From Ruminococcus flavefaciens FD-1 (GTDB lineage: Bacteria; Bacillota; Clostridia; Oscillospirales; Ruminococcaceae), in NCBI GenBank assembly GCA_000174895.1, contig ACOK01000005.1, positions 11,332 through 51,286 on the forward strand: a stretch of 39,955 bases of DNA, written 5' to 3'. Within the stretch, counting starts at the first letter, position 1. Each line of letters starts with the position of its first letter. Shown here piece after piece: positions 25,811 through 32,729 of the stretch. The notes under the pieces are model-generated. The model was not told the DNA's origin. It did not search any database and was given only the letters and a program-made list of their open reading frames with translations. The position numbers and the translations under genes are program-made.

Positions 25811-25891
25811 ATTTTGCCCCCATATAGGGCGCACACCAGATAAATTTGAGCTTATCATTTCTTTCAGGTGCGCCCTATATGGGGGCAAAAT
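25811..25891. repeat. Perfect 24-bp inverted repeat at the core of the element
   Basis: Bases 25811-25834 (ATTTTGCCCCC then ATATAGGGCGCAC) are exactly complementary to 25868-25891. The loop of 33 bases has a further GATAA/TTATC pairing at 25839-25843 and 25852-25856. A stem this long and exact between two genes could act as a bidirectional transcription stop or form a cruciform. Confidence 0.9.
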
Positions 25892-25920
25892 TCTATTAAA
25901 AGTCTTTGGAAAAGGGGTTC

Positions 25921-25955
25921 GGGGAAAGAACCTTTCCTCAGAAAGGTTTTTCCCC
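25921..25955. terminator. Candidate hairpin terminator within the repeat
   Basis: GGGGAAAGAACCTTTC (25921-25936) pairs with GAAAGGTTTTTCCCC (25941-25955) with one bulged base and a CTCA loop. Leftward transcripts from the CPBP gene would meet it about 60 bases after the stop codon. There is no clean T run on the minus strand, so Rho-independent action is uncertain. Confidence 0.4.
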
Positions 25956-26012
25956 GATAAATGCGTATAAAACTTCTTTATGTGTACTGCGGTTATATGC
26001 TGACTCTTGTTA

Positions 26013-27041
26013 TTACACCATAAATCCTGCGCCACGCATTACAGTCAATACGATCAATGCGGCTGTTATGATGATCGTTGCGGGAGCTGAGAAATATACT
26101 CCTGTTTTTTTAGCTTCGCTGAGTTCGCCGCTGTCCTCGGGCGCTTTGTCGAGTTTAAAGCTTTCGGGATGCTTTGATACTTCATTTGCAAATATTACTA
26201 TGCCCGTGACCATCAGTCCGATGATAACAAGTCCCATCAGCGACATCAGGATATATGTCTGAGGATCATCCTTCATAATTGACAGAACATCCCCTGCTTT
26301 TGCTTTTTCCTTTATATCTGCATTCACGAAGAAAGACTGGATCGTTCCGATAGTATTGAAGCAGAAATGGAAAAGCATAGAAGGCAGGATAGAACGTGTC
26401 TTTATGTAGAGAAATGCGCCTACCATTCCAAATGCGGTAGTAGCAAAGGTCTGCTCATAGTTCATGTGCCACAGTCCGAAAAGAATTCCAGTTGCAATAA
26501 TAACGTGCCATGTTCCGTATCTTGACGAATTGCGGACGAATGTGCCACGGAAGAGAAGCTCCTCAAAAAATGGCGCAAGGAACATCATGGCGATCACATT
26601 TACGATACGTGAAAATGCGTTGTCATCAGCAGAAAAATCCACAGCTGAGAAGTCGACTCCGCTTATTATCTGGATCATGTTCATGATGAAATTGAAAACA
26701 AGCGTAACGATGTAAACGAATGCAAAGGAGATAAACAGGAACTTTATCACCCATTTCCATGGCATTTCAGGTTTTACGAAAAGCGGCTGCTTTTTGCTGA
26801 GTTCTTTGCCTTTTGAAGTGCTGTAGAAGATCAGGAGCGGAACTCCGACTCCCACAAAATACTGTAAAACAAAGGCTATCAGCGTGTATAAGGATTCATA
26901 ATTTGCGTCGCTTTCAGCTGCAAATAATGAAGTGACGGGATCGATCAGTAACTGTAACCCGCACATAACGATCAAATCGAAAAGTATCAGCAGGATTCCG
27001 TTTATATTGGAACTGCTGCGTATTTTTTTCTTTAATTCCAT
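26013..27041 (-). CDS. CPBP family intramembrane metalloprotease
   Basis: A polytopic membrane protein of 342 residues with the glutamyl CPBP (Abi/CAAX protease-like) core: FFEELLFRGTFVR with E160, E161 and R165, LFGLWHMNYEQ with H192 and N194, and SMLFHFCFNT with H225 and N229. These are the expected metal-ligand and catalytic residues, all present. Relatives process prenylated proteins, peptides or bacteriocins. It overlaps the last permease gene by ten bases and has AAGGAG upstream, so it is the final member of the GntR-ABC unit. Its substrate may be linked to the exporter; that is inference. Confidence 0.92.
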   Translation of the reverse strand: MELKKKIRSSSNINGILLILFDLIVMCGLQLLIDPVTSLFAAESDANYESLYTLIAFVLQYFVGVGVPLLIFYSTSKGKELSKKQPLFVKPEMPWKWVIKFLFISFAFVYIVTLVFNFIMNMIQIISGVDFSAVDFSADDNAFSRIVNVIAMMFLAPFFEELLFRGTFVRNSSRYGTWHVIIATGILFGLWHMNYEQTFATTAFGMVGAFLYIKTRSILPSMLFHFCFNTIGTIQSFFVNADIKEKAKAGDVLSIMKDDPQTYILMSLMGLVIIGLMVTGIVIFANEVSKHPESFKLDKAPEDSGELSEAKKTGVYFSAPATIIITAALIVLTVMRGAGFMV

Positions 27042-27709
27042 AATACCAACTCCTTACAGATCTTTTTTTCGATCAGTTTCCAACCCGATATAAATACAAT
27101 AATCGATAAAACAAAAATTGTTCCCATAACAGAGTATCTGATAATTTGTTCTGTTCTTTGATCGGGTGACATACTTATGCAGAATACGAAGTATAAAATG
27201 AATATTCCGCAGAATATGTACATAATGTAGGACAGCTTCTGAAGATTGCAGCAAATTCCGAAGACGATTATCCATACTGATACAGCGCAAAAACCGAGAA
27301 TAAAGTAAAGCAGCGATCCGCCCACACTTATAATTACATCGGAAGTAAAACCTTTAAGCAACAGAAGTGTGATGATATCACCGAGAAAAGCAATGCCCCC
27401 TGTTACAGCAGCTGTAAGAAGTGCGAATATGTATTTCTCTTTCATGTACTCCCTGCGGGTCATAGGCTGTGAAAAGCCGTTGTTTATCCATCCGCAGACC
27501 TCATCTGCACGGAGAGCTGTTAAAAGTACGCTGATGCTGATGAAAAATGATATCATCGGCTGACACATCATAACGTGACGTGACAGATCATTCATTCCAC
27601 CCTGCTCAAAGCCGTAACCGACAGCTATAATGATAAACAAGATATAAAAAGGAAAAAGAAGCAATAGACCGTTAGTATTGTAGTAATCCTTTAGCAATGC
27701 ACCTTTCAT
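27032..27709 (-). CDS. ABC-2 type permease, third of three paralogues
   Basis: A 225-residue protein with about six membrane helices. It starts MKGALLKDYYN, the same MKGxLxKD opening as the two upstream permeases, and has QPMTRREYMKEKYIFALL at the same place as their TPITRKEYVSAKY and QPVAREDYVKAKY. This is the ABC-2 membrane type found next to YtrA-like regulators. It lacks any ATPase domain and must work with the ATPase at 29068. The C-terminus KKICKELVLWN differs from the ERREV/EKKEV ends of its relatives. Confidence 0.85.
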   Translation of the reverse strand: MKGALLKDYYNTNGLLLLFPFYILFIIIAVGYGFEQGGMNDLSRHVMMCQPMISFFISISVLLTALRADEVCGWINNGFSQPMTRREYMKEKYIFALLTAAVTGGIAFLGDIITLLLLKGFTSDVIISVGGSLLYFILGFCAVSVWIIVFGICCNLQKLSYIMYIFCGIFILYFVFCISMSPDQRTEQIIRYSVMGTIFVLSIIVFISGWKLIEKKICKELVLWN

Positions 27710-27710
27710 A

Positions 27711-28397
27711 TCATACCTCTTTCTTTTCAGCCCATTTGTAGCTCATTATGAAAAGCCATATCTCTACACCGAGAATCAAAACGGTTTCTACTATTATGTA
27801 TGCTGTGACAAGCTGAGGACTGTTTTTTTCACGGGCATAATCAAGAACAAATGTAATTTCCATGGGGAATACCGCACCGAGTATCAGTGCAAGTACACAG
27901 AGAATAATTACAGCTACCTGAGCGCCTTCCTTGACGGATACGCTTATAATAAGAGTATTTGCAAGGATCTCGATAGCCAGCATAATTCCGATGAAAAGGA
28001 AAATTTTTTTAAGTCCGTCTGATGTTATACCTTTTTCAGAGATAGCTGACGCAATGAACAGAAAAGCAAACATTAACACTGCGCACAAAGCAACATTAAT
28101 TAAAGCAAACAGGTATTTTGCGCTGACATATTCCTTTCTTGTTATAGGCGTTATAAATGTATAAAGCTGATGTCCGCATTTTTCGTCATTGAAAAACGTA
28201 TAACTAAGTATAACAGGCGCCAGCAGTATACTGTAAGCGATCACAAAAATTCTTCCGGCAGGATCGATTTCCGAATATGAAACGGGATCAGCTATGCGAA
28301 GAACTACGGTAAATGCTATAGTTGCCAGATATACTATCACCAGTAATATCAGGTCTTTTCTTCTTAAATAAAGATCTTTTGCAAGCTGACCTTTCAT
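27711..28397 (-). CDS. ABC-2 type permease, second of three paralogues
   Basis: A 228-residue polytopic membrane protein opening MKGQLAKDLYLRRKDL, with FFNDEKCGHQLYTFITPITRKEY in the first cytoplasmic loop (key part NDEKCG, TPITRKEY) and ending WAEKKEV. It is clearly related to the permease upstream, which has NDDEKSGF and WAERREV. It begins at the last base of that gene's stop. Substrate is unknown; the family often exports peptides or lipids or confers resistance to membrane-active compounds. Confidence 0.86.
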   Translation of the reverse strand: MKGQLAKDLYLRRKDLILLVIVYLATIAFTVVLRIADPVSYSEIDPAGRIFVIAYSILLAPVILSYTFFNDEKCGHQLYTFITPITRKEYVSAKYLFALINVALCAVLMFAFLFIASAISEKGITSDGLKKIFLFIGIMLAIEILANTLIISVSVKEGAQVAVIILCVLALILGAVFPMEITFVLDYAREKNSPQLVTAYIIVETVLILGVEIWLFIMSYKWAEKKEV

Positions 28398-29071
28398 CAG
28401 ACCTCTCTCCTTTCAGCCCATTTGAAGCTCATAGGTACAAGCAGTAAGATTACGCCAAAAGAGAGCAGAGTTACTATTGCAGGCAGAGAAATATTCAATT
28501 CGATATTGTCTCTGCTGAGATTCATTGCCCATATTAAATAAGTGATTATCATGGGTGCAACAACAATAAGTCTGATTCCTATCCCTTTTTTGCCTCCGCC
28601 GAACTTCATGAACAAGCTTATGCTGCTGAAGCTGATAATTGTCGCTCCTGCCAGTGCGATAATAAAGATCTCTGCAAGCAGCATCATTGCATCGGAAGGC
28701 AAAGGCTCTTTTCTGAGAACAAGACCTATAAAAATTCCTATTGTATGGATACCTGCAAATACTCCTGTCAGCTGTAAAGCAAGTATGTACTTCGCCTTGA
28801 CATAATCTTCTCTTGCAACAGGCTGAGTGAAAGCATTTGCAAGGAATCCGCTTTTTTCATCATCGTTGAAGGTCTGATTTACAAGCGACTGGACCATGGT
28901 TAATAAAAAATGTGATATGATTGCAAGTCTGCTTACATCCATGACAGCCTTTTCAGGCTGAGTTAATAATAAAGTTCCGCCGATCATCACGGAAATAGCG
29001 ATATCAAGCATTACAAATAAGAAAAAATAATCCCTTAAAAGTATATGATCTTTTTTCAGAAGCCCTTTCAT
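28397..29071 (-). CDS. ABC-2 type permease, first of three paralogues
   Basis: A 224-residue polytopic protein opening MKGLLKKDHILLRDYF, with NDDEKSGFLANAFTQPVAR and DYVKAKYILALQ after the second helix, and ending SFKWAERREV. It overlaps the ATPase stop as ATGA, so coupling with the ATPase is tight. With the next two genes it forms a triplicated permease set, more than the two membrane halves an ABC exporter needs. Confidence 0.87.
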   Translation of the reverse strand: MKGLLKKDHILLRDYFFLFVMLDIAISVMIGGTLLLTQPEKAVMDVSRLAIISHFLLTMVQSLVNQTFNDDEKSGFLANAFTQPVAREDYVKAKYILALQLTGVFAGIHTIGIFIGLVLRKEPLPSDAMMLLAEIFIIALAGATIISFSSISLFMKFGGGKKGIGIRLIVVAPMIITYLIWAMNLSRDNIELNISLPAIVTLLSFGVILLLVPMSFKWAERREV

Positions 29072-29925
29072 GACCTCTCCCCCTTTATGTACATCAGCAT
29101 TATCTCATCAATGGTAGGTCTTTCCATTTCACATGATGAGTACTTGCTTTCGAGTTTCTTGCCTGTAGGGAGAAGCACCTCGTACTGATAATCATGCTTG
29201 CGCCATACAGCGCCTTCTTCTTCCTTGAGTTCGATGAAATCGCTTTCTCCGCATCTTACGATACGGTAATCATACAGCAGTTCGTCCTTAGATTTGGACA
29301 GAAGTACCTTTCCCTCATGGATGAAAGTGATATAATCAGCGATCTTTTCCAGATCAGTTGTTATATGGGACGAGATAAGAATGCTGTGGGTTTCATCCTG
29401 CATGAAGTCAAGGAAGATATCCAGAAGATCATCTCTTGCAACAGGGTCAAGACCTGCTGTCGGTTCGTCCAGAATAAGAAGCTTTGCATCATGGGAAAGT
29501 GCGATCGCAATACCCAGCTTCATCTTCATGCCCTTTGAAAGAGTCTTGATCTTTGACTTTTCGTTGAGCTTGAAAATTTCAAGATAATGGGAAAAAGCTT
29601 TCTCATCCCAGTTTTTATAGGTAAGAGCGCTTATCTTTGATATCTGCATGGGATTAAGGCTTTCATGGTAATGGAGAGTGTCAAACACGACTCCCACATC
29701 TTCACGTATCTCCTTTGAATTACGGTCATGCTTTTTCCCGTAGATATCGACTTCTCCTCCGTCCTTGTTCACAAGATCAAGAACAGCCTTGATCAGAGTA
29801 CTTTTACCTGCGCCGTTTTCGCCGATGAGACCCATTATTGATCCCTGCGGAACGGAAAAGCTGACATTGTCCAATGTGAATTTAGTATATTTTTTTGTTA
29901 CATTTTTTATTTCAAGTGCATCCAT
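29068..29925 (-). CDS. ABC transporter ATP-binding protein
   Basis: A 285-residue ATPase: Walker A GENGAGKST, Q-loop region VGVVFDTLHYHESL, signature LSKGMKMKL (a K in place of the usual GG, as in YtrB-type and other ABC-2 exporters), Walker B LLILDEPTAGLD, and switch histidine in SSHITTDLE. The C-terminal 60 residues are an accessory domain. ATG 29925 overlaps the GntR stop by one base. It should energise export by the three downstream permeases. Confidence 0.94.
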   Translation of the reverse strand: MDALEIKNVTKKYTKFTLDNVSFSVPQGSIMGLIGENGAGKSTLIKAVLDLVNKDGGEVDIYGKKHDRNSKEIREDVGVVFDTLHYHESLNPMQISKISALTYKNWDEKAFSHYLEIFKLNEKSKIKTLSKGMKMKLGIAIALSHDAKLLILDEPTAGLDPVARDDLLDIFLDFMQDETHSILISSHITTDLEKIADYITFIHEGKVLLSKSKDELLYDYRIVRCGESDFIELKEEEGAVWRKHDYQYEVLLPTGKKLESKYSSCEMERPTIDEIMLMYIKGERS

Positions 29926-30302
29926 TATTCATTCTCCTCAAAAAACATTGTAAGAAGCTCAATTAGCTTTGCAAGTGATATACCGCTTGATTTAGCAATA
30001 TCGGCCGCCTGCATAAGATGTTCCTCAGCCTGCCGCTGACGCTCTTCCTGATAGAATTCAGTTCCGCCTGTAGATATAAAGCTTCCACGGCCTACGGTAG
30101 TTTCAACAAATCCGTCACGCTGAAGGTCCTCATAAGCTCGCTGAACTGTGATAACGCTGATATGAAGCGATTTCGCAAGACTTCTCATAGATGGGATAGG
30201 ATCGCCTTGTTTTAGTTCTCCGCTCATGACTTTAGCCTTTATCTGAGACGTGATCTGCTCATAGATCGGCTGATTTGTCTTTGAACTGATAATTATCTCC
30301 AA
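29925..30302 (-). CDS. GntR family transcriptional regulator, YtrA subfamily
   Basis: A short GntR protein (125 residues): an N-terminal winged helix with QPIYEQITSQIKAKVMSGEL, IPSMRSLAKSLHISVITVQRAYEDL and DGFVETTVGRGSFI, then a helical tail of about 50 residues with no ligand-binding domain, as in YtrA. I chose TTG 30302 because AAAGAGGTG lies at ideal distance; GTG 30311 sits inside that site. It likely represses its own unit through the palindrome overlapping the promoter. Confidence 0.9.
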   Translation of the reverse strand: MEIIISSKTNQPIYEQITSQIKAKVMSGELKQGDPIPSMRSLAKSLHISVITVQRAYEDLQRDGFVETTVGRGSFISTGGTEFYQEERQRQAEEHLMQAADIAKSSGISLAKLIELLTMFFEENE

Positions 30303-30352
30303 ATTTATCACCTCTTTAATGATGTACGAAGTGTGCTTGATTGTTAATAAGT

Positions 30353-30406
30353 GTACTTATCAAGCAAGTACATTATAGCATCATAATAGTCATTTGTCAA
30401 GTACTT
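30353..30406 (-). promoter_or_regulatory. Consensus promoter with YtrA-type operator candidates
   Basis: On the minus strand TTGACA (30400-30395), 17 bases, TATAAT (30377-30372) is a perfect sigma-A promoter. Immediately downstream lies the palindrome GTACTTATCAAGCAAGTAC (30353-30371, plus strand), and AAGTACTT (30399-30406) touches the -35 box. The shared GTACTT half-sites suggest two operator sites bracketing the promoter, fitting autorepression by the GntR protein. Confidence 0.8.
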
Positions 30407-30418
30407 TTGCAAAAAAGA

Positions 30419-30447
30419 TTGAAAGATGTAAATTTTTGTGTTATAAT
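30419..30447 (+). promoter_or_regulatory. Sigma-A promoter of the glycosyltransferase gene
   Basis: TTGAAA (30419-30424), 17 bases, TATAAT (30442-30447), about 40 bases before the start codon with its AGGAGG site. It points away from the GntR promoter, and the AAGTACTT half-site at 30399-30406 lies just upstream, so the regulator might also influence it. Confidence 0.7.
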
Positions 30448-30486
30448 TGTTCTGTTACTTTTTTATATTATAATCAGGAGGATAAA

Positions 30487-31743
30487 ATGAACAAATTCAA
30501 AGAAGCTGCTTTATCTAAAAAAACCGGTAAAGCGGAACTGATCACTCTGATCATTTATACTGTCGGCATCGTGATCATCGGACTTTTTCACGAAGTATGG
30601 TTTGACGAAGCACAGGCATGGCAAATCGCAAGATGTGCGTCGCTAAAAGAAATGATCTTTGAGATCCCGCATTATGAGGGCCATCCTCCGCTATGGTATC
30701 TTATTCTTGCAGTATTCGCAAAAAACGGAGCACCTCCTGTATTCACATTGAAAGCCGTAAACACAGTCATCTCAGCGGCTTCGATCGCTGTGCTGCTTTA
30801 CAAATCACCATTTCCTAAAATTATCAGATGCGGACTGCCGTTTACGTATTTTCTGTTCTATCGCTACGGAGTTAATACAAGACCTTACAGCATTATGATG
30901 CTGGCGATTTTTCTTGCTGCATTTTTCTATAAAGAACGCAACGAACATCCATGGAAGTACATCCTTTCCCTTACATTATTATGCCTGTCTTCTGCCTACG
31001 GAATCATAATCGCAGGCGGCCTTTGTTTGGTATGGACATTTGAGATCTTTTCCGAATATATAAAAAAGCATTCGTTCAAAGGCGTTTTCAAAGACAAAAG
31101 AGCATATTCCCTGGCATTTATTTTAGTTATTGCTGTCGGACTTATACTGCTTATCCTCCCCGCTGATGATGTTTATTATGACGGCGTTCTGAAAGTAACT
31201 TCAATTATCAAAAAGATATTGAATTACGAATTCTGGAACAAATTGCTGGATACTCCCCTTGACAGCTGGAGCACTAAGTTTATCAACAGTAAAGTTCCCG
31301 CTGCAGCTGCGCTGCTGTTTGGCGCTGTATCATGGATAATTCTCATATCAATTGTTCATGCAAATAAAAAATTGACGACACTTCTTGTTCCATATCTTAC
31401 TACGATAGTATTCTGGGGAATAAAATATATGGGACCGCATCATCTTGGAATAAGCGCTATTTTCCATATATTCATTTTCTGGATTATCCTCAGCGAAAAC
31501 GGCAATATAGTTTTACCTGATTATTTTAATAAAATTCACAGTTCACTCAAATCCAACATGGTCAAAAAAGCTTCTGCTTTATTAGGAGTTGTTTTATGCC
31601 TGATGCCGTTTTATTATTCAGTTGCCGCTTCGGTTCTTGAAATAAAAAAATATTACGGTAACGGCGAGTTTGCTGAATTCATTAAAGAGCACCACATTGA
31701 AGACGCAAAGTTGATGTTGATGTGGGAACGTAAAATACGATGA
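30487..31743 (+). CDS. Polytopic membrane glycosyltransferase (GT39/ArnT-like), N-terminal part, frameshifted
   Basis: This 418-residue frame encodes about ten to eleven membrane helices with the first-loop motif HEVWFDEAQAWQIARC (acidic pair D40, E41) and HYEGHPPLWYLIL, the hallmark of GT-C enzymes that use a lipid-linked sugar. NTRPYSIMML follows. ATG 30487 has AGGAGG upstream; earlier in-frame codons lie before the promoter. The frame stops at 31743 after WERKIR, but the next frame continues at once. One extra A in 31732-31735 explains this. Acceptor and sugar are unknown. Confidence 0.82.
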   Translation: MNKFKEAALSKKTGKAELITLIIYTVGIVIIGLFHEVWFDEAQAWQIARCASLKEMIFEIPHYEGHPPLWYLILAVFAKNGAPPVFTLKAVNTVISAASIAVLLYKSPFPKIIRCGLPFTYFLFYRYGVNTRPYSIMMLAIFLAAFFYKERNEHPWKYILSLTLLCLSSAYGIIIAGGLCLVWTFEIFSEYIKKHSFKGVFKDKRAYSLAFILVIAVGLILLILPADDVYYDGVLKVTSIIKKILNYEFWNKLLDTPLDSWSTKFINSKVPAAAALLFGAVSWIILISIVHANKKLTTLLVPYLTTIVFWGIKYMGPHHLGISAIFHIFIFWIILSENGNIVLPDYFNKIHSSLKSNMVKKASALLGVVLCLMPFYYSVAASVLEIKKYYGNGEFAEFIKEHHIEDAKLMLMWERKIR

Positions 31744-31768
31744 ACCATCAGAAGATGATGACTCATCC

Positions 31769-32236
31769 TTGAACTCAAAGGCACTTGAACTGGCATCTTC
31801 GTTTATTGAACTTCCATTTGAGCACGAACCAGTGAAGCAGAATTTAACCTACATATGCGGTCTGGGTTCAACGATATCACTTCATTTTGACAAAAACATC
31901 TTTATGAACTTCAATTCAGATTGCCCGGATGATCTCTATATGCATTACAAATATAAAGAAGATTCCGAAAAAATAATGGAAATGTGGCACGAACAAGGTT
32001 TGCCCGATTTTATTTTTGGTCCTGCAATCATTGATGAAGTTTATACTCCGGAAGAGCTTGAAGGCGTAAGATATCTTCCTGTCTTTGCTTCTGATTTTGT
32101 CCTGATAAATAAGGATGGCGTTGTTTCTTCTGTCGGTGAAATATATATGCGTGAAGACCTTTTTGACGACTACCCGGATATCCACTGGATCTACGATCCC
32201 AAAGCCGATCTGTATGAGATAAAACATGATGATTGA
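31769..32236 (+). CDS. C-terminal part of the frameshifted membrane glycosyltransferase
   Basis: The 155-residue frame is soluble and acidic and has no ribosome site before TTG 31769. The frame is open from 31721, so with one A removed from 31732-31735 the upstream protein reads WERKYDEPSEDDDSSLNSKALEL and on into this part (break region 31724-31780). GT-C proteins often carry an extracytoplasmic C-terminal domain, which this would be. The repaired protein would be about 580 residues. I see no known domain motif in this part. Confidence 0.7.
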   Translation: MNSKALELASSFIELPFEHEPVKQNLTYICGLGSTISLHFDKNIFMNFNSDCPDDLYMHYKYKEDSEKIMEMWHEQGLPDFIFGPAIIDEVYTPEELEGVRYLPVFASDFVLINKDGVVSSVGEIYMREDLFDDYPDIHWIYDPKADLYEIKHDD

Positions 32237-32579
32237 ATATATTCACGAACCCACCGATCTTCAGTGCGGACAGGCGGTGCTGGCTATGGTTCTCGTCATG
32301 ACAGTTGATGAAATAGTCGCCTTTCTCGGGAACGAACGTGAGACCACTTTGAAAGAGATGAAAGACACATTCCGTCATTTCGGAGTATCAGTCTCGGATA
32401 AGAGGATACCTGTACTAAAAAAGGAACAGCTTCCGCCTCTGTGTATGCTAAGTCTTGAAACTCCACGATGCTGGCACTGGTCGCTTTACTGCGAAGGAGT
32501 CTTCTACGATCCCGAGCACGGTGTTATGGATGATTTTCCCGAATCTGCAAGGCGCTATTACTGGGAGCTCGCAAAGTAA
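32226..32579 (+). CDS. Small C39-like papain-fold protein
   Basis: A 117-residue protein with the layout of a peptidase C39-like fold: DLQCGQAVLAM with Cys14, CWHWSLYCEG with His84, and VFYDPEHG with Asp95. The order Cys, His, Asp and the spacings fit a cysteine protease or inactive relative. There is no signal peptide or transporter domain, unlike bacteriocin-processing C39 domains. It overlaps the glycosyltransferase frame by 11 bases. The weak ribosome site leaves ATG 32226 or 32229 open. Substrate unknown. Confidence 0.72.
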   Translation: MMIEYIHEPTDLQCGQAVLAMVLVMTVDEIVAFLGNERETTLKEMKDTFRHFGVSVSDKRIPVLKKEQLPPLCMLSLETPRCWHWSLYCEGVFYDPEHGVMDDFPESARRYYWELAK

Positions 32580-32656
32580 AAAATCCACATTATTTTTAGT
32601 CTATTCTTACCAAAAGTAGCCAACACGCCGATTTTTTCCTCTTCGTCGATTTTTGC

Positions 32657-32685
32657 TTGAAATACCGATTTAATAGTAGTATAAT
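32657..32685 (+). promoter_or_regulatory. Sigma-A promoter of the SulP gene
   Basis: TTGAAA (32657-32662), 17 bases, TATAAT (32680-32685), about 45 bases before the SulP start codon. Confidence 0.75.
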
Positions 32686-32729
32686 AAAAATCGTTGTTTG
32701 CAAATTTTAATGAAAAAGAGGTCATGTTT

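Larger units (their letters stand above)
25713..26005. repeat. Full copy of a long imperfect palindromic repeat element
   Basis: The left arm begins CAGCATACTTAACCGCTGTAC, followed by ACATAAAGAAGTTTTTACG (25735-25752 region); the right arm ends with the complement (AAAACTTCTTTATG, GTACTGCGGTTATATGCTG). Matches run inward through a second zone (CGAACTCTTCCC opposite GGAAAAGGGGTTCG) to a perfect 24-bp stem at 25811-25834 and 25868-25891. The right arm also holds a separate hairpin at 25921-25955. No reading frame inside looks real. Half-copies at both window ends show that it is a family. It separates the two leftward units and fills the 373-base gap with the MscS promoter. Confidence 0.8.

Noticed and set aside
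30394..30486. Upstream extension of the glycosyltransferase frame
   Set aside because: It would begin before the promoter at 30419-30447 and adds a non-family sequence; ATG 30487 has AGGAGG.
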